Shown piece by piece: positions 1 to 11,152 of a stretch of DNA of 64,000 nucleotides; position 1 is the first letter of the stretch, and each line of letters opens with the position of its first letter. The position numbers were made by a program, and so were the translations under genes. The stretch comes from Protula sp. h YS-2021. Its lineage: Eukaryota > Annelida > Polychaeta > Sabellida > Serpulidae. The notes beneath the pieces are model-generated. The model saw nothing but the letters and a program-made list of their open reading frames with translations, was not told the DNA's origin and searched no databases. The stretch covers positions 10,915,543 through 10,979,542 of the forward strand of contig OX457032.1 of assembly GCA_949752745.1 (NCBI GenBank), read 5' to 3'.

Positions 1-115
1 AGTCTGTAAAGCTCTCAATAACCGCTCTTTGCTTCATACATGCCTGGTTAACTAAATATTCTACAAAGAGAGAAAGCATGCATAATAATTGGAACCTGTC
101 TCACGCTATACATCA

Positions 116-164
116 TTATAATAATAATAGAAATAATAATAATAATAATAATAATAAAAATAAC

Positions 165-210
<46 letters not shown>
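116..210. repeat. (AAT)n microsatellite
   Basis: Near-perfect ATA/AAT trinucleotide tract with a few single-base interruptions (AATAG, AAAAAT, AAC). An open frame through it reads as poly-asparagine, but this comes from the repeat and is not a gene. The flanks (1-115 and 211-560) show nothing recognisable. Confidence 0.95.
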
Positions 211-561
211 TCCTATTTTCCCCCAAACATTTGAGCAGTTATGCAAATAATCATTCCACATTTTTAATTAAATAGCAAATCGTAGGAACTATTCTACTGT
301 TAAAGGAGTGGTATTCAACAGCTTCTGAATTTGTTAATAAAATTGTTCTAAAAGGACAGACAGGTGCTAGCGGCTGATAATAATGCGAATAAGCTTTAAA
401 TAATCATACCCTCCAAGGAATCTTTGCAAAGAAAATTTATGCTCTCATTCACGCCAGTCATAGTGAACCGCATCTCTGTAGTACAATTCGTCATAACGTC
501 ATCTTTAAAGCATTTGGTATACATGTCGAAGTACCTTGAACATATTCATACGAGAGTCCGA

Positions 562-720
562 AATTTTGTTCCTATTTCTACTTCTTAATTCCTAATTCTT
601 ACTTCCTAATTCCCTATTCAGACTTCTTAATTCTTAATTCCCACATGTAGTTTCCTATTTCCTATTTCTGAGTTTCCTTATTCACGATTCCCGTTTCTCA
701 CTACCTAATTCGAGTTTCGG
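562..720. repeat. Degenerate pyrimidine-rich short repeat
   Basis: Variants of TTCCTAATTC / TTCTTAATTC / TTCCTATTTC recur about a dozen times with no fixed period. This looks like a decayed simple-sequence tract. 721-1690 is AT-rich with nothing recognisable. Confidence 0.6.
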
Positions 721-1689
721 ATTTTAAAAAATAGTATTGACTACCAACTTGCAAATCAGACGATTTGACACTAGCACAAGATTTTCGATTAAAGCAAATT
801 TTATTACTTGTAAGAAATATGTCACATATCACAAAAGTGTAAATAATTCTGTCAATACAACTGATATCTTTACCTCCAGCGTGTAAAATCTTGCGCTCTG
901 TAAGACAATGTGTTCAATATGGTAACAATAAAAGATAGACAAATTATAGCTCCTTACTCGCAATATTCGCTAAGCTGACTTCTGTCAAACATGAATAGCC
1001 AAGTGCTTTCATATGCGTACTGCGATGTTGTTTCGATTCCTTCTGACATCAGAAAATCTTCTATACCGGAAGTCCTTTGGCATATTCCTATTCCGCTCTC
1101 GTCACAAGTTGCCTCACAGCCTTGTTCAAATATATAAAATGTATTTTACAGCAATCGGTGATTTAGGCACACCATTGACATCTAAATTGCATAATAGAAA
1201 AGCCTAAAGAGAAAAAAAAGCAATCATTAGCATATTGAAATAGTGACTCGAGGCTCCAAGGGAAAACAGGGGTAAAGAAGCATCGAGAAGGCACCTTATA
1301 AACTCGGTAGCCCATTTGATGAATCAAGAGTCGTATCATTATTGATGTTCTTTAATATTGCACTTCAATGAGCTTTAAATGTCACATTAAAATTGCATCT
1401 GAAGTTCCTACAAGCTTTTCTGCAACAAGAGATATTAAACACACAGAAATAGTTCTTTGATTATAAAGTAGAGATGTGAAGCGAATGTAAAACAAATCTA
1501 TACAGATGATAAAAATAGTCAAATCTTACCATAGAGACAAATACATAAAATAAATCCAAGTCTTAAGGGATCACACATATTTGTATTTATCCCGCTGTTT
1601 ACATACAGTGTTTGAAACACAGAGTAGTCGATATTACGTTAATATGTGTCCTCCATAGAACAAAATTATACATGCGTCGTGCATATTTA

Positions 1690-2020
1690 AGGTGTTCCAT
1701 GGATTTCTGGGATTCAACATGTTGCATGTTCATGGTGTTCCATGGATTTCATGGGGTTCTACGTGTTACATGTCTAAATTGTTCCGTGGATTTTATGTGT
1801 TCCCAGTGTTACATGGACAAGATGTTCTATAGATTTCATTGATTCAAAGTACTGCATGTAAAAGGTCTTCCATGGATTTGCATGTTCAAGCGATTTCTTG
1901 AATTTCACGGATCCCACGTGTTGTTACAGGTGTTCCTTGAATTTCATAGATCATAACTGTTACAAGTACAAGGTGTTCTTTTGATTTCGTAAACAAAGTG
2001 TTCTTTGGGTTACGCGGATA
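1690..2020. repeat. Degenerate ~40-47 bp tandem repeat
   Basis: The word GTTCCATGGATTTC recurs at about 1695, 1738, 1785 (as TTCCGTGGATTTT), 1823 (TTCTATAGATTTC) and 1867. Later more diverged units run to about 2000. Between the anchor words sit variants of CATGTTACATG. The array is old and decayed. Confidence 0.65.
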
Positions 2021-2157
2021 TATGTAAATGTCGGATGATTCATGAATTGCACATTAAACATTTTATTTATTGATTGAAATTATATCTTTGGCTTGCTTCC
2101 AGTTAACGACAAAGACATTCAAATAATTGGGTTTTTTTGTGAAGCAGAAGCCTTATA

Positions 2158-2310
2158 CAGTAAAACTCCGGACAAACATGTATACTGAAGACAACTCTTT
2201 AGTTCGAACAAAAAGTGTTACAGTGATTTTCGATTTCCCATTGGTTTTAATAGGAACGATAATTTAGACACCTCACTATTCTAGACACCGGACAAATCTC
2301 TCAGACTCAG
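2158..2310. other. Possible remnant of a pogo-like terminus
   Basis: CAGTAAAACTCCGGACA at 2158 resembles the CAGTAAAACC-type ends seen again near 25167, 26155 (reverse strand) and 47949. A second word, ACACCGGACAAATC, lies near 2285 in the same orientation, so this is not a clean inverted-repeat pair. It is probably a degraded DNA-transposon fragment. Confidence 0.3.
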
Positions 2311-2342
2311 TTATAGGTTCTCATTCATGAATAACTTATCTA

Positions 2343-2670
2343 ATTCCGAAAAGGTAATAGTACGATATTTGAGTACTATTTCAATGTTTCTCTCAGATAT
2401 ACGCTGGTTGTGTGGGCAAACTGTTTGACCCCGCCACCTGCCTAATTCAGATATGGTGATGGTACGATATGTAAGTGCTATTTGAATATGTCTCTCAGGT
2501 ACACATTGGTTCTGCTGGTTACCTGTTTGACCCCGCAACCTGCTTAATTTCGACAAGGTAATGGTATGCTATTTGAGTGCGATTAGAATGTGTCTTTCAG
2601 AGAATGCCAATAAGAATAGCAAATATGACTGGTTCTGCTCACAAAACTGTTTAATCTCGTAGCGCTTGTT
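2343..2670. repeat. 102-bp tandem repeat, about 3 copies
   Basis: Units begin at about 2343, 2444 and 2546, each starting AATT and containing GGTAATGGTA-like, TGTCTCTCAG-like and CTGTTTGACCCCGC words. The period is a multiple of three, which keeps an 81-codon minus-strand frame open with a 34-residue repeat. No domain, signal or splice context supports coding. Confidence 0.8.
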
Positions 2671-3929
2671 GAGCCCTAAGTTATACCTAGAGGTGTCTGA
2701 TATTGTTCATAAAAACTGTCAGAGAAATTAATTGAATAATATTACTAATCGAAACAAAAATGGAGACAAACAGGGAAACGCAATTGTTTAAAATTTGAGA
2801 AGAACCTGTTAGTAATCTGTTATCTGGAGCCCCGTTCTGTTTGAATACCAATTATCTGCCCCCTTTACATGCTTCACTTTCAGGGTCGGGTACTTTTTCG
2901 GAGAACTCGGGGGAGGGGGATGGGTGAGGAGGGAGGGGTTGAGGTCATTAACAGAGAAATCAAACTTCTTCCTGTTTTATGCAGAGTTCGTTGAACATAC
3001 AGTTTAAATAAGCGTTTCTGGCTGTAGCATCTGCATGTCGGAATAATGTTATGCTTGCACTTTGTTTTCAATGTTGAAATAACTTGAAGCACATCAATGT
3101 TCAGTTAAAAACAACCTGAAAGAACACGCAGTATGTTATGCCATTAAATGATAGCACCAACTAGTGTATTAAAACAAAGGTGTCAGGTGCTAAAAAGGTG
3201 GGGAACATTTTGCCTGCATAACCAACAATAATTAATTTAGAAAACAAATGAACATAATGCATAACTCGAATAATCCTGACATCTGGGTAAAGCGGAGAAA
3301 TTCTATTAGCCCCATGGCTTTCCTGATTAAGTAGGTTTTACTTTAGTACTTGTAGTGTGATGTGCAGAATCCGTGATCATATTCAGTTAACTGAGCATTT
3401 TAATGGTTATTGTGCATTACCCAAGCCATTCATAGATCGAAGTGCGTCCCATATTTACAACCACCAGAAAATCCGCTGATCTCTTGTATGCATGGCTTAA
3501 GTGCCGAGATGTGCTTAAATGACCTTTGCACACAATCCTATAATCGGTACATCAAGCACGTGTGTTTCATTAGAGGAAATACACAATACATAACAATGGG
3601 TTATTTAGTGGATTTGGCACTGACTACATAGCTAGTATGATTAGCGACACGAACATAAAGGCGTGAAACAGAATTCTTCGATATATAAACATGAATTAAG
3701 AGTGATCATTTTGAACCCTCTTTATGGCGTTTGTAAAAACAGCGTTGTGACAAAGAATGCCAATTACGAATAAGTGCTTTCCATCAATAATACTTTTTTC
3801 ATTCCGATGCACAGCTAAATATGAAGCTGCAAAATCTTAACGTATTGGTTTAAATTGATATTGACTGTTTGTATTATAATGGCAGTACTGAAGTTTGTAA
3901 GAAAAATAATGCAAATGCTCTTGATTGCA
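2671..3929. other. Intergenic, nothing recognised
   Basis: AT-rich unique sequence. The only notable composition is a G-rich run at about 2905-2945 (GGGGGAGGGGGATGGG type). No gene, RNA or ordered repeat was seen. Confidence 0.5.
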
Positions 3930-4238
3930 GCAAGCTTTTGTGCAAAACTCTTGTCTATCTGAAGTTTTTATACAAGCTCTTGTCTGCATAAGATTTTAGA
4001 CCAGGTTTTCCCAGGGTAAGAGTTATACGCAAGGCTCATGTCTACGTGGAGTTCTCAATGAAGGTCCTCGTTTGCCTGAGGTATTTACTATATATGCAAG
4101 GCTCTTGTCTATGTGGAGTTCTCAATGAAGGTCCTCATCTGCTTAAGGTGTTTACTATTTATGCAAGGCTCTTGTCTATGTGAAGTTCTCAATATAGGCC
4201 CTCGTCTGTTTGAGGTATGTACTATTTATGCGAGGCCT
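3930..4238. repeat. 67-bp tandem repeat with degenerate half-units upstream
   Basis: Three clear copies start at about 4029, 4096 and 4163, and a fourth is truncated at 4230. Each starts GCAAGGCTC(A/T)TGTCTA and contains GTTCTCAATGAAGGTCC. Looser copies of the CTCTTGTCTA word extend upstream to about 3930. Confidence 0.85.
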
Positions 4239-4915
4239 GTTAACGGTTTATGTATTTGTTAACAAATCAAACAATATTTCAATGACAAACAGAAATACTA
4301 TTATAAAACAGTTTTAAAACCACGCCATTTTTGACACCAAGTGTTCTTGGAGTCTTGGAGCAACTTTAATTTTCAAACTAAATGGCTTCATCTCAACTTT
4401 TCAACTCCATGGTTTCTACAAATGAAACAAAGCAAATTTAATATTCCTTTCTGTTTTGTAGCAATATTCTCTAATCACTACCTTTGCTGTATTTAAATGA
4501 AATATTACTGCTTAAGGTGAATGCTCTTTATCTACAAATTAACTGCATTCATTTAGTCATTGCACTCAGGCACGAGAGCCATACGTTATCAAAAGGAATA
4601 GATCGAAGTGAAATTTAATAAACCTTCTATGCGTGGGCACCACAGTAAAATCATGTGATCACTAGATTGGTGATTCTATAGAAAACCGGACAAATAAGGA
4701 AACACACATATTTACTGACCTAATATGGATTTTCTTTGTCTCAATTCCAGACATCAATATCGCATTTTTGTTCTCAAATGCAACATTAACAATATTTGAT
4801 CACGTGAAGCTAAATTTTCAAAATGACAAAACTATTTTCCATGCTGCCCTTTTGAAGAAAATATTTATCTACCATCCGGATTTTGATTAGAGGTTTACAT
4901 TATACAGTACTCATC
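4239..4915. other. 5' flank of the PAN-domain gene
   Basis: AT-rich sequence upstream of the start codon at 4916. It must contain the promoter and 5' UTR unless there is a further non-coding exon. No convincing TATA box or initiator could be picked out. Confidence 0.4.
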
Positions 4916-4985
4916 ATGGATAGAATGCTCATCAAGTGTGTTATTTCCACGCTGGCTGTGAATATGTGCTTGCTTCTTGGTCAGG
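4916..4985 (+). CDS. PAN gene exon 1 (signal peptide)
   Basis: Starts at the ATG in the context TCATCATGG and encodes MDRMLIKCVI... through LLLGQ plus the first base of an Asp codon, then G|GTAATT. The hydrophobic core is about residues 9-22. An in-frame ATG at codon 4 is an alternative start that would barely change the leader. Confidence 0.7.
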
Positions 4986-7900
4986 GTAATTTTATAGTAT
5001 TTATTGATGTTTTTTTGTCTTTCTGCACGCTGTAATGATGGATCCGATTTAAAGAAACTAAAATGCTAAACATCATTAATAAAAATAAGATATTAAATAA
5101 TTATACAGTGGAACCTCGGCATCGGACCACCTCCCTCTTGGGACCACTTCTGAATTAGGGCACATTTTTTTCGGTCCCGAATGCGCTCTATAGACTTTAA
5201 TAGTTAAGAAAACTCCCAATTGGGACCACCTCGGATCGGACCATTTCGGACCGCTTTTTTCGGTCCCGAGCCCTCAAAATGCCTGAGATCGGACCACTGT
5301 CAGTCAGTGGGGAATCCACTGCATTTTGCGGCGCATAACTTACAACACTGAGCATGTTGCCGTCTTAGATATTGTTGCTAGGGATTATGGTAGCAAGTGT
5401 GTAACCAGACAGGGTTTAGTTTTTTGTTATCTATACTTTTGTATCTTGTCTAAACAATAGCGGCTGACAATATACAAACCCAAGACATCTTAATTTATGC
5501 GGCGCCTATTCTTGTAGTATTTAAGCCGAACCAAATGCCACCGAATTCATAATGACAATTAAATGTCAATTTAAGCACATAAAGGTAATTTACGTAAGAA
5601 AAAAATTGCTAAACTTTCTCAAAATGGAAAGCAGAGAAAAAGTTAATGGAAAAAGAAGAAACATTAGTCTCAAAGACAAAATTGAGATAATTAATCACAG
5701 TAAATTGATTGGTCAAAGTAAAAAGACTACTTTGTGTAGTTTGGGTGGTTTTATTTCCACAGAAACTCTTTGATTTTCAGACAAACTTTCGGTAGAAACA
5801 AAACTGGACTCGTTTGCTAAATATATTTGCAAAAGTATGGAAAATAGAATGCTTGTGTGTGTCTATAACATGCAAATTGTTATACAGTTGAGACATAATA
5901 AATGTTATTATGAATGAATATTACTTTCTTTGTGTTTGGACATTGAACTTGAATCTGCGGTCAACCCGCAAAACTTTACCAATGTAGGACCAAGTCTCCC
6001 AAATGGGACCACCTCTGAAATAGGGCACATTTTATCCGGTCCCAAGGGTGGTCCGATTTCAGAGGTTCCACTGTACATTAAATAATCAGAGATTCAAGTT
6101 TCTTTTAGATTATTAAGGTATGACATCTGCTCAGTTTTAGGTAAGGTTTGAAATTCATAATGTTTCATGCTATTGTTGCAAAACTATGTTTCTGCTCCTG
6201 TTAACCAGTTAACTTTCCCCTGCAGTTCAGCAGGCTTTTTTCGGATCATTGTTTTCCTCAAGAAGAGCGTGGGGAGAGGGAGAAATAAGGGGGGGGGGAG
6301 GGTCATGACCCAAATATCTCCCCGTAACCAACTTTAAATACATGAGTACCTGTCACGGCCAGTCTTCTCTCCTACAGCCGAAACAAATTCTCCCGCCTTG
6401 ACATCACAAAATGAAAGTTCCTAAGGCTGGTTCAGGGGCGAGGCAACCCGTCTAAGACAAGTGGGGGGAGAGGAGACGGGAGGGGCTCGCAGCATCAGGT
6501 GTGGGAACAGCGTTTTTGTTGTAGGATGAGATGTTCGCAGTCGTGAGATAAGCTGCGTTTAGCACGCAAACTTTTGGGGATTTTTTTCGGATTATTATTG
6601 TTTATCGAGAATAGGGGTAACACAAATATCTCCTCAAAATCAACTTTAAATGCATCATTGCCTATCGTCTCTAAGTCTTGGAAAGCCCCTGTCATCCCTC
6701 ATGAAACAAATTCATCCGCCGTCACAGCGAGCATGGAAAGTTGGCAATGGTGGTGGGAAGGGGGAAGGGGCGAGGGCAGTCCGCCTAGAACAATCGATCC
6801 AGTGCAATAGGTCGGTGTATTTCACTGAAAATTACCCGTGTAAATTTCTTGTGGAATGCTGTTCATTCACATGATTAAAGCTGGCCATCATGGATTACTC
6901 TGCACAGTAAATCTAAATACGATTTCAGTTGTACGTATAAATGAAATATGTTATTAATTTATAGTAAATACTGTTTTTTCTGTAAAATAAACTTTGTAAT
7001 GACTTATTTCAAAGAAATAGTATGACAATATCAAAAGATGCCTGTGATATCCTCATCATAAAGGAATGAAAAAGTCTTTATCGATTTACATACCTTTTTC
7101 TTACATTTCAGATCTAGAGTACTGTTTGTTTGAAAACAAGTACTTGGAAGGAAACCACATGCCCCTGATATATTCGGTTACCATGGACAACTGTTTTCCG
7201 TATTGCTTAATGGACAGCAGATGTGTTGCCGTCAATGTCTTTCACAGGCTGTGGCGGTGCGATCGACTGACGTCATTTAATTACATGTCTGACTCCTCAG
7301 ATACGCACGTCATGGTGTCCTTGTCGGGTATTCATTTACCTTAGATATGTTTCTCTGCGCATTCACAGTATTATGGCTTTCAAAAGTATTCACATGGTAT
7401 ACTAAACCTTAATGTAATTATTTTGTTTTGTTATTGATTGCTATTATACTATTATTTTAACATGTTAATGGCAAAATAAAAAAATCAATTATTGTTATTT
7501 TAATTTCAGTAACACTTCAACACACTGTCAGCTAGCTGGCAAATTTTAAAAAATCGTCATAATTCCAATAATTGAGCAATATCAACAATATATGTCCAGT
7601 CTGGCGTATTACTCTTCAGATATTTAGAAGAGTTTTCGCATCTGGGATTCATTTTTTCTGATAAACGTAATATGTTAAAATAACTTTACCTTCGTTGAAT
7701 TGAACATATAGAACCTTATCACGATAACAACTAACAAAAAAAAACAACTAGTTGAATTTGAATGTTTAAAAAATTGCGTTAAAGGTCCACTCAGTTACTT
7801 ATGTGACAGACGATCTGCCGTTCATACTGGTAAGAAAAATTTGTGTTTATTTTGAGCTGTTGATTTGATTAACGTGTCTATGCAGCCCCATCATAACACA

Positions 7901-9396
7901 TCCTGTTTATGATGAATAGCTGATAATGATCAATAATTGTTGATAGATGTCAGCACAGATATTTTAGGAATATGTGAAGGTCACATGGAGGAATAATAAT
8001 TGATGGAAACATTTGAGTTAATAGTTACACTGATCAGGCATTTAGCAAAGCCAGATGTAACTATTCATGTCACTTTGTTGACTAAAGCTATATCTACAAT
8101 GTTTACTTCTCAGAGGCGAGGGTATTGTTCACTCGTATGTATCGCTTGAAAGGGGGTGCGCGGTCACAAAAAAGTCCCTTCCCTCTAACAGTCTATGATC
8201 TTTTCAATTTTCGAGTTTTTCAATCGCGAAATGTATAATCTTTTTGCTTTTATTTTCGCTCTTTGTATATCTTTATCAGGTTTCAACTAAGTACACAGTT
8301 CTTGCTTGTTTTAGAGTGCTATTAGGCAATCCATTCAAAATAACACAAAATTTCTTGTACACACAATGAAAGTGATCTGATTAAATTGCCTTAGCAAACT
8401 CACTACATCGATGTTACGTATCATGGTTATTTTGTACACAGACAGGTTTGCTGAACAAATTTACTAAAGGTATTTTAATAGGCTGAACGAAAAAGAAAAA
8501 CGACAAAAGAGCCGATAAAATTGAAGATCTGCTTTAAATTTATAATCCATTTCTTTAAGCTATAATAGCTTTATTCATACACGCAGTTGCGCAAAAATAA
8601 TTTTTTGCCTTTGATTATAAACATATTTTCCCTTGTCATTCTTAGCCATGGTTGTCATATATGGTACCATTTGGAATATATTTTATGACCAGTTATTTTT
8701 ATAGTGACATCAAGGCTTAAGCCTTGTAAAAAGCATAGCCTCATATTACCGTGTATAAGGTCATACAGACCAGTACAGCCTTATCTGGGAATTCACTTAG
8801 ATGCAAATTATATCTTCCATTTTAAACGTTACTTGTGTTATGGTTTCAATTCCGATCTGCCCGGAATCCTAACTTTATGTTAGAGAGTAAATCAAGAAAG
8901 TGCAGGCGCACCCGAAAAAACAGTGAGGAAATTTCTTAATTTCTTTAAAAAGCTTTAATTTTCTTGCCACTTTTTAAACTTGTCGTTGCGTTTCTTTATA
9001 AACATTGATTCCTAGATTTATGTTGAATAATATTTGTATGGCAATAATATAAACATCATAACAGGCTTTTTTTGAACACATTAATGAAGTTCAAAATATC
9101 TTAAATAAATTTATGCTTAATAGCAGGTTTCTTCATCTTGTATAGTGTATATTTTTTCAGGGCTGAGAGTAAATATATACACAAAGAGTGGTTGTGGAGT
9201 GCTTGATGCTGATGTACTGCAAGTAGTAATGGTTCACCACTCAACGGTTTGTGGGAGGGCTTGTACACGCCATCATGCCTGTCAGTCATTCGACTTTAAC
9301 AAAGAATTGGGCCAATGCAACTTAATTGGTGAGCAGCCAGAGGAAACGTGTATCAGACAGGATGGGGAATGGATGCGTTATAAACTCATTGCTTAA
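4916..9396 (+). CDS. Secreted two-module PAN/Apple-like protein (3 exons)
   Basis: Predicted exons are 4916-4985, 7112-7327 and 9161-9396 (70+216+236 nt, 173 residues plus stop). Both introns are phase 1 with GT...AG borders (GTAATT/TTTCAG and GTATTC/TTTCAG). Residues 1-23 are a hydrophobic signal peptide ending LLLGQ. The mature protein has two modules with the same core spacing, C-x3-C-x5-C-x11-C: C51/C55/C61/C73 in exon 2 and C126/C130/C136/C148 in exon 3. The CQSFDFN and GQCNL words of module 2 are typical of PAN/Apple folds, which bind proteins or carbohydrates outside the cell. Extra cysteines are C28, C107 and C159. There is no membrane anchor, so a soluble secreted role is inferred. 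The ligand is unknown. The gene faces the D8C membrane-protein gene convergently. An additional exon in the 1.8-kb second intron cannot be excluded. Confidence 0.72.
5106..6073 (+). mobile_element. pogo/Tigger-like DNA transposon derivative, copy 1
   Basis: The 968-bp element is flanked by TA on both sides (5104-5105 and 6074-6075), as expected for the Tc1/mariner superfamily. The left end is CAGTGGAACCTCGGCATCGG. The reverse complement of the right end is CAGTGGAACCTCTGAAATCG, followed on both arms by GGACCACC and GGGCACATTTT words, giving a terminal inverted repeat of several tens of bases. A sub-terminal repeat of TTGGGACCACCTC and CGGTCCCGAG lies at about 5220-5270. The inside codes only for a short HTH remnant (see 5624-5773). 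The element sits in intron 1 of the PAN gene in the same orientation. A sister copy starts at 63616. Confidence 0.85.
5624..5773 (+). pseudogene. Truncated CENP-B/pogo-type N-terminal HTH remnant
   Basis: The 49-codon frame starts MESREKVNGKRRNISLKDKI. The basic start followed by a SLKDKIEIINH-like helix resembles the first helix-turn-helix of Tigger/jerky/CENP-B proteins, which binds the transposon termini. The frame ends after 49 codons, and there is no second HTH and no DDE catalytic domain in the element. It cannot be an active transposase. It is probably what remains after internal deletion of an autonomous parent. Confidence 0.6.
6236..6800. repeat. Diverged ~345-bp direct duplication in intron 1
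   Basis: Copy A starts at about 6236 and copy B at about 6583, both with TTTTTTCGGAT(C/T)ATT. Shared ordered words are AAATATCTCC, CAACTTTAAAT, TCTCT, GAAACAAATTC, CCGCC(T/G)TGACA or CCGCCGTCACA, GAAAGTT and GTCCGCCTAGA or CCGTCTAAGA. Copy A holds a poly-G run at 6289-6298. The copies are heavily diverged, so this is an old duplication or two copies of one unknown repeat family. Confidence 0.65.
7112..7327 (+). CDS. PAN gene exon 2 (PAN-like module 1)
   Basis: The acceptor TTTCAG precedes the exon and the donor G|GTATTC follows. Phase 1 at both ends makes it a symmetric, shuffle-competent exon. If read past the donor it would stop at TAG 7342-7344, so a shorter intron-retention isoform with only module 1 is possible. 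Key residues are C28, C51, C55, C61, C73 and the WRCDRL segment. Confidence 0.7.
7328..9160 (+). other. PAN gene intron 2
   Basis: AT-rich intron with no tandem array or recognisable mobile element. A short purine/GC island (GAAAGGGGGTGCGCGGTC) lies near 8148. No additional exon with phase 1 borders and a PAN-like core was seen. Confidence 0.5.
9161..9396 (+). CDS. PAN gene exon 3 (PAN-like module 2, stop)
   Basis: The acceptor ATTTTTTCAG|GG is strong. The frame joins exon 2 as ...SLS-GLRVN. The CGRACTRHHACQSFDF segment and GQCNL are the clearest PAN/Apple signature in the window. The stop is TAA 9394-9396. Confidence 0.75.
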
Positions 9397-9728
9397 TCAA
9401 TAAGGTGTATTGATTTTACGAAAGTTTGCGCCCTAATGTAACAACCACTCCCTCACCCACCCCACTCCCTAAAAAACACACCAAGAAAAGAACGAAAAGG
9501 AGTAAACTTTAACATACTAATTTCATATTGAAGTCTCGGGAATGGTGTCATTGTATAAACAGGATTTTATGTCATGAAACATTTACATAGCATGATTACA
9601 TCCAAAGTATAGATTATTTAGGGAGGAAAACTCTTTGAAAAGCAAAAGTTATTGACGGGAAAGTTTAATTAAATTTTAGGCCCATGCCTCAACTTCATTC
9701 TTCCTGCTCCAGTAAATGTGATAAAACA
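9397..9728 (+). other. 3' flank of the PAN gene
   Basis: AT-rich, presumably 3' UTR. The first AATAAA-type hexamer after the stop is near 9761, already inside the following minisatellite, so the poly(A) site is uncertain. Confidence 0.35.
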
Positions 9729-10362
9729 TCAAGGCTTTGAAGTCATGCTAATGTACTTCCAATAAAACTAGCGTAATTGTGATAAAATCGACCCTATGGA
9801 GACATGCTGGTGTAACTATGATAAAACATCAGCGCTATGGCGTCATGCTACATCGTAATTGTGATAAAAGATCAACACTATATAGTCATGCAAGTAAAAT
9901 TCTAATAAAACATCGACGCTATGGAGTCATGCTAGGGAAATTGTGATAACACATCAACGCTGTGGAGTCATGCTCGTGAAATTGTAATAAAATATCAATG
10001 ATATTGAGTCATACTGTCGTAATTGTGCTAAAGCATAATGCTATGGAGTCGTACTGGCGTAATGGTACTGAAACATAACGCTGAAGTCATATTGGCGTAA
10101 TTGTGCTAAACATAACGCTGTGGAATCATACTGGTGCAATTGAGCTAAAACATAATGCTGTGGAGTTATACTAGCGCCATGGTACTAAAGCATAACGCTG
10201 TGGATTTATACTGGCGTAGTGGTGCTAAAACATAATGCTGTGGAGTCATACTGGCGTGATGGTATTAAAATGGTTCTAAAACATAATTCTGTGGGGTCAT
10301 ACTGGCCTAATTGTGATAAAACTTAGCGCTGCGGAGTCATACTGGCGTAATTGTAAACGCTG
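9729..10362. repeat. ~41-46 bp minisatellite between the convergent genes
   Basis: About 15 degenerate units of the form CGCTATGGAGTCATGCTGG, then CGTAATTGTGATAAAACAT. Later units shift to CATACTGGCG and GTGCTAAAACATAA, so the array contains two sub-families arranged left and right. Confidence 0.85.
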
Positions 10363-10699
10363 TAGAGGCACCTATTTATCAGATGGGGACATATTACATT
10401 TCTTTGAAGTATATGTATAAGAGTGTGGCTGTAACCAATACATACCACCCTACTTATGTGAACATTCATTTTTAAGGTTTGGTTTCCACAGCAAACTATT
10501 ATACATCAACCCCTTTTTCCAAAAGGCATAGGAACATCGGAATTTTACAGTAATTCCACCAGCATTATCATGAAGGAACCAGTTTATGTTCGGTAACACG
10601 AAAATACTAACTGCAGAGTTCTGATTATTTAGAACAATTATTTAATTTATTTGCAAAACTTTCTTTGACAACAACAAGAAGTTTTACAAAAAAAGTTGT
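10363..10699. other. Intergenic between two arrays
   Basis: AT-rich. On the minus strand an AATAAA hexamer (TTTATT on the plus strand, about 10643) lies ~310 bases past the stop of the D8C gene and is a possible poly(A) signal. Confidence 0.35.
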
Positions 10700-10880
10700 A
10701 ACAAAGCAAACAAGACGGAAATGGATTAACAAAGCAATTATGACGGAAATGGAATCGCAAAGTAATTATGACGGTAAATGGATTAGCAAAGCAAACAAGG
10801 CGGAAAAGGATTAGCAAAGCAATTATGACGGAAAATGGATTAGTAAAGTAAACAAGACGGAAATGGATTAGCAAAGAAAC
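10700..10880. repeat. ~27-28 bp minisatellite, about 6-7 copies
   Basis: Unit approximately GCAAAGCAAACAAGACGG plus AAATGGATTA, alternating with a GCAATTATGACGG form. It lies just past the stop codon of the minus-strand gene and would be in its 3' UTR if the ~10643 poly(A) signal is used. Confidence 0.85.
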
Positions 10881-10953
10881 AAGATGTTTAGTCATTCTTT
10901 TCTGTTGTGAATTAAATGTTTACGTTGGAGGTCGTTAAGTTTAGGCAGCGTCT

Positions 10954-11152
10954 TTAGAGGTCGTCTGTAACAACCCCATACCGTGTTGCAGTGCTAGAGC
11001 TCGCCGGGCTAGTGGAATTTCCGGTGTAGCTAGGAGAGTGCGTCTGCCCGTCATTCCAGCTCCCCACCTTCACAGCAGGATCCTGCACAGACCCGGCTGA
11101 CTGCACACCCACTGGGGCGCCTTCTGTTTCCACCGCTGAGTTATCAATATTT
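10954..11152 (-). CDS. D8C gene exon K: cytoplasmic tail and stop
   Basis: 199 nt from acceptor CACAATTAG. The phase 2 join makes a Lys codon. Encodes 65 residues rich in Ser, Thr, Gly and Pro (e.g. THSPSYTGNSTSPASSS) ending VVTDDL and TAA. The region is distinctly more GC-rich than its flanks, which supports coding. SPSY is a possible phosphotyrosine context. Confidence 0.62.

Noticed and set aside
78..275. Poly-asparagine open frame
   Set aside because: It is a translation of the AAT microsatellite.
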